Assembly (NCBI RefSeq): GCF_903642285.1
Contig: NZ_CAHJWJ010000025.1
Location: 1-45,068 of the forward strand
Length of the DNA: 45,068 nt
Origin: Sphingomonas bacterium
GTDB taxonomy: Bacteria > Pseudomonadota > Alphaproteobacteria > Sphingomonadales > Sphingomonadaceae
Direction of reading: 5' to 3'
Shown: positions 8,434-18,057 of the stretch, piece after piece
How the letters are laid out: every line of letters begins with the position of its first letter
Numbering within the stretch: position 1 is the first letter of the stretch
Notes under the pieces: generated by a model
What the model was told of the DNA's origin: nothing
What the model saw: only the letters and a program-made list of their open reading frames with translations
The model's database searches: none
Position numbers and translations under genes: made by a program

Positions 8434-9133
8434 GATCCTCGACTCGCTGTTCCCCGCTGGCCACAACGTGACGACGGAAGGGGATTTGCTGTTCGGCCGC
8501 GCGACGCCGGGGGACGGTATGGTGCATGTCATCGGTGCCACCGGCGGCGCGCCGATCGGGATCGATCAGGCGATCCGCCTGTCCGCGCTGGTGCTTGAGG
8601 TCGCGGGTTCCGGCGACGGCGCGCCGCTCCTGTTCCTGGTCGATACCGCTAGCCAGCGGATGAGCCGGCGCGACGAATTGCTCGGGCTCAGCGAATATCT
8701 CGCGCATCTGGCGAAAGCGCTGCTGCTGGTCGAGGCGCAGGGGCACCGCACGATCGGGCTGCTTTACGGTGGCAGCGCGGCGGGCGCGTTCATCGCGACC
8801 GCGCTTGCCTGCGGGACGCTCGTGGCGCTTCCCGGCGCGCATCCCGAAGTGATGGACCTGCTGTCGATGGCGCGGGTGACCAAGCTGCCTATCGAACTGC
8901 TCGAGGAAAAGGCGAAGGCTACACCGGTGTTCGCGCCGGGGCTCGACAATCTGGTCCGTGTCGGCGGGATTGCCGAAGTATGGGACGCCGGGCGCGGCCT
9001 GGGTGACCAACTCACCGTTCTGCTCGCGCATCCGCGGAGCGGGGACGAGCGCGCGACGGTTGGCGCGGCGCGCGGCGGGCGGCCCAAGGCGGCTGCCATC
9101 GCCGACGAGATCCTCGCAACCGCGCGAAGCTGA
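8420..9133 (+). CDS. mdcE: Malonate decarboxylase gamma subunit
   Basis: A 237-residue second carboxyltransferase subunit, partner of MdcD. The middle contains FLVDTASQRMSRRDELLGL and a glycine/alanine-rich segment (LLYGGSAAGAFIATALACG) that forms the oxyanion-binding turn in this fold, followed by ALPGAHPEVMDLLSMARV. The start at 8420 lies inside the mdcD reading frame. The TGA stop shares a base with the mdcG ATG (TGATG). Confidence 0.93.
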   Translation: MTPAEILDSLFPAGHNVTTEGDLLFGRATPGDGMVHVIGATGGAPIGIDQAIRLSALVLEVAGSGDGAPLLFLVDTASQRMSRRDELLGLSEYLAHLAKALLLVEAQGHRTIGLLYGGSAAGAFIATALACGTLVALPGAHPEVMDLLSMARVTKLPIELLEEKAKATPVFAPGLDNLVRVGGIAEVWDAGRGLGDQLTVLLAHPRSGDERATVGAARGGRPKAAAIADEILATARS

Positions 9134-9759
9134 TGCAGCTCGACCGGCATCGGATGGTTCGTCTCGACCCGGCCCGCTGGCCGGAGATTCTGGCGTCGCA
9201 GTCGGCAGCGCGGGGCATTCCGGACCTCAGCGGCTGGATCGACGCAGGCCGTCCGCTCGTGGCGCGGCGCGCGGCGTGTGGCGATGGGGCTGGGTTGGTC
9301 CCGTTGGGACTGCCGCTGCCGCCGTCGCTCGGCAAGCAGCGCCTGGCGTTCGCCGTGGTGCCCGATGCGATCCTCTCGGACGCACCGCCGCCTTCGCTTG
9401 CCGATGCGCTGCAGCGCGCGCCGGCGTCCTGGCAGCCCACCATCGCCGCAATCCTTGCGCTTGCGCCCGAGACGCGCTGCTTCGGCAGCCTCGCGTGGGA
9501 ATATCTGACGGGGTTGCCCTATCTGTCGGCGACGTCGGACCTCGACCTCATATGGCCGGTGGCGGACGCGGCGGGGGCGGCACGGCTGGCATCGCTCGCG
9601 CAGATCGATGCGGCGACGCCGATGCGCCTGGATGGCGAGTTCGTCACCGCGACGGGGCTCGCGATCCCGTGGCGCGAATGGGCGTCCGACGCGCCCGAAC
9701 TGCTGGCAAAGGCCAGAGACGGCAACTGCCTGATCGCGCGAGCGGCGGTGTTCACATGA
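9133..9759 (+). CDS. mdcG: Phosphoribosyl-dephospho-CoA transferase (holo-MdcC synthase)
   Basis: A 208-residue nucleotidyltransferase that transfers the triphosphoribosyl-dephospho-CoA precursor made by MdcB onto Ser of apo-MdcC, releasing pyrophosphate. The N-terminal half carries RHRMVRLDP. The polymerase-beta-like metal site is visible as SATSDLDLIW near residues 135-144, with the two Asp residues expected to bind magnesium. The ATG overlaps the mdcE stop by one base, and its own stop overlaps the mdcB start (ATGA). Confidence 0.93.
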   Translation: MQLDRHRMVRLDPARWPEILASQSAARGIPDLSGWIDAGRPLVARRAACGDGAGLVPLGLPLPPSLGKQRLAFAVVPDAILSDAPPPSLADALQRAPASWQPTIAAILALAPETRCFGSLAWEYLTGLPYLSATSDLDLIWPVADAAGAARLASLAQIDAATPMRLDGEFVTATGLAIPWREWASDAPELLAKARDGNCLIARAAVFT

Positions 9760-10589
9760 GCGCGCCCGTCCGCGCGGTGCCGGTTGCGACGAGCGTCGAG
9801 ATAGGGCGCACCGCTGCCGCCTGCCTCAAGCTTGAGACCGCAACCTATCCCAAGCCCGGTCTGGTCAGCCCGGTCGACAGCGGCGCGCATGACGACATGG
9901 ATGCGGCGCTGATGGATCGCAGTGCCGAGGCGCTGGCGCCGTTCCTGACCGCTTTGGCGGAGGCGGGTGCCGCAGGGGCAGGCATGGACCGGTTGCGCGC
10001 AATCGGCGTTGCCGCGGAAGGCGCGATGATGGCAGCGACCGGCGGGATCAATACGCATCGCGGCGCGATCTTCGGTATGGGCCTGCTCTGCGCCGCCGCC
10101 GGGTTCCGCGCGCGCTATGCGGTGCCGCAGACGCTGGGCGGGATCGTCGCGCATCGCTGGGGTACAGAGATTTTGCGCGGTCCGGTCGCGTTGCACAGTC
10201 ACGGCAGCAAAGTCGCGCGTCGCCATGCGACTGGCGGCGCACGGGCGGAGGCTGCGGCCGGCTTTCCATCGCTGTACGGAATCGCGGGGCCCGCGCTGGT
10301 CGATGGACGACGCCTTGCGGTGGGTGACGAGGCGCTGCGCGTCCACGTGTTGATGGCGCTGATCGTCGGGGTGGCCGATACCAACCTGCTGTATCGCGGC
10401 GGTGCCGAGGGACTCGCCTTCGCCCAAGCACAGGCGCAGGCATTCCTTGCTGCGGGAAGCGTCGGGGCGGCGGACTGGCGCCCGCGCGCGATCGCGATCC
10501 ACCACGCGTTTACGGCGCGGCGGTTAAGCCCCGGGGGGTGTGCAGACCTGCTGGCGATGGCGCTGTTCGCCGAGGCGCTCGCGGCATGA
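9756..10589 (+). CDS. mdcB: Triphosphoribosyl-dephospho-CoA synthase
   Basis: A 277-residue member of the CitG/MdcB family. It joins ATP-derived ribose triphosphate to dephospho-CoA, giving the prosthetic-group precursor used by MdcG. Family signatures are LKLETATYPKPGLVSPVDSG near residues 24-43, the metal/phosphate-binding SGAHDDMD, and GGINTHRGAIF in the middle; VADTNLLYRGG follows. The ATG at 9756 overlaps the mdcG stop. A longer upstream extension of the frame is only the shadow of mdcG. Confidence 0.95.
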   Translation: MSAPVRAVPVATSVEIGRTAAACLKLETATYPKPGLVSPVDSGAHDDMDAALMDRSAEALAPFLTALAEAGAAGAGMDRLRAIGVAAEGAMMAATGGINTHRGAIFGMGLLCAAAGFRARYAVPQTLGGIVAHRWGTEILRGPVALHSHGSKVARRHATGGARAEAAAGFPSLYGIAGPALVDGRRLAVGDEALRVHVLMALIVGVADTNLLYRGGAEGLAFAQAQAQAFLAAGSVGAADWRPRAIAIHHAFTARRLSPGGCADLLAMALFAEALAA

Positions 10590-11506
10590 CGCTTGCCTTG
10601 TTGTGCTCGGGGCAGGGGCGGCAGGATCGCGGGATGTTCGACGTGTTCGAGGGCCAGCCGGCCGCGGTGCCGATCCTGGCAGAAGTTGGCGCGTTGCTCG
10701 GGCGGGATGTGGGGACGCTCCTGCGTGACGCGTCGGAGGCCGAGCTCCATGCCAATCGCACCAGCCAGATCCTGTGCGTCGCGCGTGCGCTGGTCACAGC
10801 GGCTGGTCTCGCACCGCCCAAGCCTTACATCGTTGCCGGATATAGCGTCGGCGAAATGGCCGCATGGGGCGTGGCGGGGGTCTGGACATCCGAGCAGACG
10901 CTGCGGCTTACTGCTGCGCGCGCCGAAACGATGGACGCCGCAAGCGGCGCAAACGACGGCCTCGGCTTCGTCCGCGGGCTTACACGTGACCGCGTCGATG
11001 TCCTTGTCGCGCGGTTCGAATGCGCAATTGCGATCGTCAACCCGGCGCTCCTCTTCGTCATCGGTGGCGAGCGCGAGCAGGTCGCGCGTTGCTGCGCGGC
11101 TGCGCTCGACGAGGGGGCGGTGGCGGCCCGGCCGATCGCGGTGAACATCGCCTCGCACACGCCGCGTCTGTCGGGCGCGGTCGCGCCGTTTCGCGCTGCG
11201 CTCGATGCGTCGATGCCTGGACGGCCGCATCCCGGCGTAACGCTGATCAGCGCGGCCGACGCGTCGATCGTGAGTGGTGCGCGCGGCGTGCCCGGCCTTG
11301 CCGCGCAGCTCGACACGACGATCGACTGGGCCGCGACGCTCGAAGCGCTGGTCGAACGCGGCGTTCGCCGTGTCCTGGAACTAGGCCCGGGAACCGCGAT
11401 CGCCGATATGGCGCGGGGGGCATACCCTGTCCTAGACGCCCGAAGCATCGATGAGTTTCGGGCGTTGGACGGGGTTACCGGCTGGATCGAACGGCAGGCG
11501 CGCTGA
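10586..11506 (+). CDS. mdcH: Malonate decarboxylase malonyl-CoA:ACP transacylase (epsilon subunit)
   Basis: A 306-residue FabD-like acyltransferase that loads malonyl from malonyl-CoA onto holo-MdcC, so the decarboxylase cycle can start. The nucleophile elbow is AGYSVGEMAAWG (about residues 88-99), with SGQG near the N-terminus (residues 9-12). The catalytic His is probably in NIASHTPRLSG, and LELGPGTA is at the C-terminal side as in FabD. The ATG overlaps the mdcB stop (ATGA). It is the last gene of the mdc operon; only transposase debris follows. Confidence 0.94.
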   Translation: MTLALLCSGQGRQDRGMFDVFEGQPAAVPILAEVGALLGRDVGTLLRDASEAELHANRTSQILCVARALVTAAGLAPPKPYIVAGYSVGEMAAWGVAGVWTSEQTLRLTAARAETMDAASGANDGLGFVRGLTRDRVDVLVARFECAIAIVNPALLFVIGGEREQVARCCAAALDEGAVAARPIAVNIASHTPRLSGAVAPFRAALDASMPGRPHPGVTLISAADASIVSGARGVPGLAAQLDTTIDWAATLEALVERGVRRVLELGPGTAIADMARGAYPVLDARSIDEFRALDGVTGWIERQAR

Positions 11507-11512
11507 GCAGAC

Positions 11513-11960
11513 GACGGTGCAGCCGTGAAATCTGTTGGGTTCTCTTTGTCTGCGGCCGACATTCAGAGGGTGTGAGACTGCTGAGTGTCTTGAGCCGACG
11601 GGCGAAGTTATAAGCGACGATGAAGCCGTCGAGATGCGTCCGTAGCTCGTCGTGGCTTTCGTAATGGAAGCGCGTGGCAGTCGCTTCCTAGATCGTACGG
11701 TTGATCCGCCCGACGTGTCCGATGGCCAACAGGTGGTTCGGTTTGGGGAGCGGGTGTTCGATTTCGTTCGCGCCGCATATCATGTCGACGCGCATCTAGC
11801 GCGACCGAGTGATGTTCGGGTCGCGCGGCGGGTCAGCGAAATGACGCCATTATTGGTCAGGATTGTGAGGGACGCGATAGGGCACGGCTTTCAGCAGATA
11901 CTTGAGGAATACCCACGTCGCGCGCCGAGGCTCCGTGCATTATTCGGACACAGATTCACG
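11513..11960 (-). mobile_element. IS481-family transposase remnant
   Basis: Translation of the minus strand gives a decayed DDE transposase C-terminal half. FADPPRD and MRVDMICGANEIEH lead into PNHLLAIGHVGRINRTI, an in-frame stop (TAG near 11691), then EATATRFHYESHDELRTHLD and YNFARRLKTLSSLTP. This order and spacing match IS481-type transposases (xGQVERMNRTIKEA, FHYxSHDQLRxHL, YNFARRLKTL). A frame change near 11560 is followed by REPNRF, matching the C-terminal EPxRF. Other stops lie near 11787 and 11850. No terminal inverted repeats were recognised. It lies between mdcH and the biotin gene fragments. Confidence 0.85.
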
Positions 11961-12099
11961 GTAGCCTGGCATTGGTCTTTTCGGCGGCAACCGTACGGCG
12001 ATGTGAAGCAGGGTTCTGACCTTCGCAAAGCCGGCCGCGCGTGTAGGCCGGGCGAATGTTCAAGTTAGGGGCACAATTTTAGCAGTCCTGTGCGTCTTC

Positions 12100-12215
12100 T
12101 CAGCGACGATCGCCGCGATCGGCGGCGTCAAGCGGCTCGGGCGGCTGCCTTGGCTATCGTCGCGGCGCTGTCGGCGGCGTTTCATGCGCATTCCGCGGTG
12201 GAGGATTTCGCGTGA
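12100..12215 (+). pseudogene. bioD: bioD (dethiobiotin synthetase) tail fragment
   Basis: One frame reads ATIAAIGGVKRLGRLPWL and a second reads ALSAAFHAHSAVEDFA then stop. Together they resemble the last 40 or so residues of dethiobiotin synthetases (TIAAIxxxGxxxxGRLPxLDPLTxxxLxAAF). The frame change is around 12160. The TGA stop at 12213-12215 shares its A with the ATG of the following bioA remnant, the usual coupling in a bioD-bioA operon, which strengthens the call. The ATP- and substrate-binding parts are missing, so it is not functional. Recognition rests on a short stretch, so confidence is moderate. Confidence 0.55.
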
Positions 12216-12753
12216 TGCCATCGCCGGTCTGGCACCCGTTCACGCAACACGGCCTTGGCGAGCCGACATCCTGTCCGTGTCCAAAGGCCTGACCGGCGGC
12301 GCGGTACCGCTCGCGGTGACGATGGCCACCGAAGCGATCTTCGCCGCGCATTGGTCGACCGACCGCGCCCGGATGTTCTTCCACTCGTCGAGCTACACCG
12401 CCAACCCAATCGCGTGCGCGGCCGCGAACGCCGATCTCGCGATCTGGCGCGATGAGCCGGTCATCGAACGCGTGACCGCGCTCGCCGGCAAGCAACGTGA
12501 ACGGCTGGACACGATCGCCGCACTTCCCCGGGTGCGCAATGCGCGGTCGCCCGGTACCATTACCGCGTTCGAACTCGATGATCCCGCCGGCGATTACCTG
12601 TCCGACCTCGGCACGACACTTCGCGCGCGATACGCTGCGAACGATCTGTTGCTACGGCCGCTCGGCAATACGATCTACGTGATGCCACCCTATTGCGTCG
12701 ACGACGACGACCTCGATCGCATCTATGCCGGTATCGCCGAAACGGCCGAATGA
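12215..12753 (+). pseudogene. bioA: bioA pseudogene with out-of-frame internal deletion
   Basis: The ATG at 12215 begins MPSPVWHPFTQHGLGE, the highly typical start of adenosylmethionine-8-amino-7-oxononanoate aminotransferase. From about 12262 the sequence continues in another frame with ADILSVSKGLTGG, the PLP-lysine motif (Lys codon 12283-12285) that normally lies about 260 residues further on. The frame then runs to a normal C-terminus (FFHSSSYTANPIACAAA, TIYVMPPYCV). Roughly 240 codons are missing and the junction shifts frame. The C-terminal part is otherwise well preserved, suggesting a fairly recent loss. Biotin synthesis from this locus is not possible. Confidence 0.9.
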
Positions 12754-12975
12754 AGCGCGCCGCTGGAGTTCGTCGGGGACGTTCGCCCGCACGCCCGCCG
12801 ATACCGCGCTCGCGCGTCGTCGAGGCCTGTGCCGACGCGTTCGACGCGACCGCGTCTGCATGCACGACCCACGAGGTCGATCGCGGGCGCGTGACCTACG
12901 CCGTGCCGGCGATCTACCGTCGCGCCTCATCGGCGGTTATGCGGAGCGTACGAAGAGCGTCGCTGCACCGTGCGG

Positions 12976-13881
12976 TCAGCATCGCGCCGATCCGATGTAA
13001 TCGACGAACGCGCGTAGCGGCGGCGGGACGAGGCGGCGGTCCGAATAGTAGAGAAACGGGCCCGAAAAAGGCTGCCACCATTCCTCCAACAAGGGTTCGA
13101 GCGCGCCGCTATCCAGATGCGGGCGTAGCCATCCCTCGAACAGCGTGATGACGCCCATGCCGGCCAATGCCGCATCGACCGCGAGGTCGGTCGCTCCTCC
13201 AACCTGAACGATGAGCGGGCCGCGCGGCTCGATCCGGACGATTTCGCCTTCGCGTTCGAATTCCCAGGGGCTGGTGAGCGCACCGCTCGTAAACCGCCCG
13301 AGCAGGCAGGCATGGGCGAGCAAATCGCGCGGGTGCGCCGGCCGGCCGCATCGATCGAGATAGGCCGGCGCGGCGGCGGTGGCGGCGCGCTGGACGCGTG
13401 GGCCGATCGGCACGGCGATCATGTCCTGCTCGAGCCGATCGTCATACCGGATGCCGGCATCGCACCCGGCCGCGAGCACGTCCACGAAACTGTCGTCCGC
13501 AAAGATCTCGACTTCGATGTCGGGATAGGCCGCGAGAAAGCCGGGCAGGATCGTCGGCAGCACGAGCCGCGCGGCGCTCACCGGGACATTCAAGCTGAGC
13601 TTTCCGGCCGGTCTGTCGCGAAAGCCGTTCACGACGGCAAGTGCGGCCTCAACCTCGCCCAGCGCCGGGGTCAGGCGATCGATCAACCGCGCACCGGCCT
13701 CGGTCGGGGTGACGCTTCGCGTCGTGCGGTGGAGGAGGCGAATGCCGAGCCGCGTCTCCAGCCGTCGCACGGCATCGCTCATCGTCGAGGCGGTCGTATT
13801 CGTCGTCCTCGCCGCCTCGCGGAAGCCGCGTGCCGTCGCGACGGCGAGGAAGGCGGTCAGATCGCCGAGGTCCGTCTTCAT
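12976..13881 (-). CDS. LysR-family transcriptional regulator
   Basis: A complete 301-residue LysR regulator. The N-terminal winged helix-turn-helix reads LTAFLAVATARGFREAAR and MSDAVRRLETRLGIRLLHRTT. The C-terminal effector domain starts near PVSAARLVLPTILP and ends with LYYSDRRLVPPPLRAFVDYI. The ATG at 13881 is chosen because helix 1 begins a few residues later; an extension to 13914 is possible. It is divergent from an aldo/keto reductase across 90 bases, the usual arrangement for a LysR gene and its target. Its end resembles the lysR remnant at 1797-2255, so they are relatives but not copies. Confidence 0.93.
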   Translation of the reverse strand: MKTDLGDLTAFLAVATARGFREAARTTNTTASTMSDAVRRLETRLGIRLLHRTTRSVTPTEAGARLIDRLTPALGEVEAALAVVNGFRDRPAGKLSLNVPVSAARLVLPTILPGFLAAYPDIEVEIFADDSFVDVLAAGCDAGIRYDDRLEQDMIAVPIGPRVQRAATAAAPAYLDRCGRPAHPRDLLAHACLLGRFTSGALTSPWEFEREGEIVRIEPRGPLIVQVGGATDLAVDAALAGMGVITLFEGWLRPHLDSGALEPLLEEWWQPFSGPFLYYSDRRLVPPPLRAFVDYIGSARC

Positions 13882-13887
13882 TGTTCG

Positions 13888-13956
13888 CCTGTCCGTACAG
13901 CCCGTTCGGATCATGCCGGATTATCGCGGAGCCTGCCAAGGCCTACCTGTCCGTAC
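13888..13956. promoter_or_regulatory. 11-base direct repeats in the LysR/aldo-keto reductase promoter region
   Basis: CCTGTCCGTAC occurs twice on the plus strand, at 13888-13898 and 13946-13956, within the 90-base divergent gap. The first copy extends to CTGTCCGTACAG, a dyad with arms CTGT and ACAG. Spacing is 58 bases. These may be two LysR binding half-sites; the function is inferred from position. Confidence 0.4.
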
Positions 13957-13971
13957 GAGAAGGAGACCGAC

Positions 13972-14844
13972 ATGCAGACGATCGATCAGGCCGGGACGTT
14001 CACGCTCGGCGACCGGATGGTGAAGCGGCTGGGCTATGGGGCGATGCAACTGGCGGGGCCTGGCGTGTTCGGACCGCCGCGCGATCACGACGCGGCGCTT
14101 GCGGTGCTTCGCGCGGCGCTGGCGGCGGGTGTCGATCACATCGACACCAGCGATTTCTACGGACCGCACGTCACGAACCGGCTGATCCGCGAGGCGTTGT
14201 CGCCATATCCCGACGACCTCGTCATCGTGACCAAGATCGGCGCGCGACGTGGCGCGGACGGATCGTGGCTGGTGGCGGACAGTGCGGAGGATTTGCGGAA
14301 CGCGGTGCACGACAATCTCGCGAACCTCGAACTCGAGGCGCTCGATGTCGTCAACATGCGGGTCATGCTCGCGCCGCACGGCCGCGCGGAAGGATCGATC
14401 GCGAGACACGTCGAAACCCTCGCGCAATTGCAGCGGGACGGTCTGGTCCGCCATATCGGATTAAGCAACGTGACCGCTGCCCAGGTCGTGGAGAGCCGCG
14501 GCATTGCCGACATCGTCTGCGTGCAGAACCAGTATAATATCGCCCATCGCGACGACGATGATCTCGTCGACATGCTCGCGGAAGCGGGCATCGCCTATGT
14601 CCCGTTCTTTCCGCTCGGGGGGTTCAGTCCATTGCAGTCGGAGACGCTGTCGAACGTCGCGGATCATATGGGCGCGACGCCGATGCAGGTCGCGCTTGCC
14701 TGGCTATTGCAGCGCTCGCCCAACATCCTGCTGATTCCGGGCACATCGTCGGTTGCGCATCTGGACGAGAATTGCGCCGCGGCGTCGCTCACGCTGTCGG
14801 ACGAAGCCGTGGCTTCGTTGAATGGCATCGGCAGCGCCGGTTGA
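13972..14844 (+). CDS. Aldo/keto reductase
   Basis: A 290-residue aldo/keto reductase, a TIM-barrel NADPH-dependent carbonyl reductase. Visible features are GVDHIDTSDFYGPHVTN (Asp and catalytic Tyr), the catalytic Lys in IVTKIGARRG, HIGLSNV, the NQYNIAHR segment and the cofactor-binding end LIPGTSSVAHLDEN. The ATG at 13972 has AGGAG eight bases upstream. It is divergent from a LysR gene that probably controls it. Substrate unknown; the sequence resembles the small oxidoreductase (YdbC-like) AKR group. Confidence 0.9.
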   Translation: MQTIDQAGTFTLGDRMVKRLGYGAMQLAGPGVFGPPRDHDAALAVLRAALAAGVDHIDTSDFYGPHVTNRLIREALSPYPDDLVIVTKIGARRGADGSWLVADSAEDLRNAVHDNLANLELEALDVVNMRVMLAPHGRAEGSIARHVETLAQLQRDGLVRHIGLSNVTAAQVVESRGIADIVCVQNQYNIAHRDDDDLVDMLAEAGIAYVPFFPLGGFSPLQSETLSNVADHMGATPMQVALAWLLQRSPNILLIPGTSSVAHLDENCAAASLTLSDEAVASLNGIGSAG

Positions 14845-14884
14845 CCAGGCAACCGGCGCTGGCTCGCCGGTTCGGATTTCGGCG

Positions 14885-15736
14885 TCAGCCCGGGTCGGCC
14901 AATCCAACGAGATGTCGTGCCTGTTTCAGGTGCGGAGCGTCGATCATCACGCCATCGAGTTGAATTGCGCCGACGCCGGGCGATGCCTCGAACGCCGCGA
15001 TCACGCGGCGTGCATGGGTCAAAGCGGCCTCCGACGGGCTGAATGCCCGGTTGATGACCGATACCTGCGCCGGATGGATCGCCATCATGCCGGTGTAGCC
15101 GTCGCGGGCGGCCCGTGCGGCATATGCGGTGAGCCCTTCGAGGTCGCGGAACGCCGGGAACACGGTTTCGATCGCGGCGACTCCGGCGGCATGCGCTGCG
15201 AACAGGGTAAGCGAGCGGACGAGTTCATAGGGAGCGGTGTAGCGACCGTCCGCATCCCGGCTCGTCGCGGCACCGATCGCGGCGGGCAGATCTTCCGCGC
15301 CCCATGTCAGTCCTGCGAGCGAGGATGCAACCTCGGCGAAACTTCCGAGGGCGAATATAGCGCGCGGCGTCTCGGTCGCGATCGGCAGGATCGGCACGCC
15401 GCCGAGTCCGACCGCCGCCAGCCGTGCGACGAGCATATGGACGCTCGCCGCGCCTTCGGCTTTGGGAAGCACGATGGCGTCGGGCCGCGTGTCGGCGAGC
15501 GCGGCGATATCGGCGTCGCACAGGTCGCCCTCGAGCGGGTTGATGCGCACGAAGCGGGGCGGGCCGTCCCAGCTGCCGGTAAGGCAGCCGCCAATCGCTT
15601 CCCGCGCAAACGCCTTGCGATCGACGGCGACCGAATCCTCCAGATCGAGAATCAGCGTGTCGGCACCCGCCGCGGCGGCCTTCGCGAACCGCTCCGGCCG
15701 GTCACCGGGCACGAACAGCAGCGATCGCAGTCTCAT
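14885..15736 (-). CDS. CitE/HpcH-type CoA-ester lyase
   Basis: A 283-residue TIM-barrel lyase of the HpcH/HpaI aldolase / citrate lyase beta family, which cleaves hydroxyacyl-CoA thioesters such as malyl-, citramalyl- or methylmalyl-CoA. Motifs are LRSLLFVPGDRPERF at the start, LILDLEDSVA, RINPLEGDLCDAD, IATETPRAIF and GAEDLPAAIG. The ATG at 15736 overlaps the maoC stop (ATGA). It is last in the operon mccB-mccA-maoC-lyase. In that setting it may act on a C6 or C5 hydroxyacyl-CoA produced by the MaoC enzyme; the substrate is inferred. It is not the classical HMG-CoA lyase family. Confidence 0.88.
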   Translation of the reverse strand: MRLRSLLFVPGDRPERFAKAAAAGADTLILDLEDSVAVDRKAFAREAIGGCLTGSWDGPPRFVRINPLEGDLCDADIAALADTRPDAIVLPKAEGAASVHMLVARLAAVGLGGVPILPIATETPRAIFALGSFAEVASSLAGLTWGAEDLPAAIGAATSRDADGRYTAPYELVRSLTLFAAHAAGVAAIETVFPAFRDLEGLTAYAARAARDGYTGMMAIHPAQVSVINRAFSPSEAALTHARRVIAAFEASPGVGAIQLDGVMIDAPHLKQARHLVGLADPG

Positions 15737-16184
15737 CCCGGCCGCCGGTGCAGCAACGCCGAGCGCAGGCAGGTACAAACGATCTCGTCGCGCTGGTTGA
15801 GAAGCTGGTGGCGAAAGGTGGCGATCCCGGCGGTCGGGCGCGAGCGACTGTCTTTCAATTCCGTCACCTCGGTTTCCGCACGCATCGTGTCGCCGATGAA
15901 CACGGGCTTCGGCATCACCAGTTTGTCGTAGCCCAGATTGGCGACGAGCGTGCCGAGCGTCGTATCGCCGACCGACAGCCCCACCATCAGCGCGAAGGTA
16001 AAGGTGCCGTTGACGAGGATCCGACCGAACTCGCTCGCCTTCGCCGCTTCCACGTCCAGATGCAGCGGCTGCGGATTGTGCGTCATCGTCGAGAACAGCA
16101 GATTGTCCGTTTCGGTGACGGTACGGCGGATCTCATGGACGATCCGGTCGCCGATCCCCCACTCGTCGAACCAGCGGCCCGCCA

Positions 16185-16185
<1 letters not shown>
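15733..16185 (-). CDS. MaoC-family acyl-CoA (de)hydratase
   Basis: A 150-residue single hot-dog domain hydratase. The active-site region reads DNLLFSTMTHNPQPLHLD near residues 27-44, followed by FGRILVNGTFTFALM, as in MaoC hydratases that work on branched unsaturated dicarboxyl-CoA thioesters. NQRDEIVCTC near the end is also typical. The ATG at 16185 touches the mccA stop (TGA at 16185-16187), and its own stop overlaps the lyase start, so translation is coupled across all three genes. It may hydrate the product of the carboxylase. Confidence 0.88.
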
Positions 16186-18053
<1,868 letters not shown>

Positions 18054-18057
18054 CGAG

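Noticed and set aside
11652..12068. 138-codon open frame on the plus strand
   Set aside because: The opposite strand spells IS481 transposase motifs here, so this frame is an antisense artefact of the remnant.
12693..13148. 151-codon open frame on the plus strand
   Set aside because: It overlaps the bioA remnant and the end of the LysR gene in antisense and is Arg-rich without any motif.
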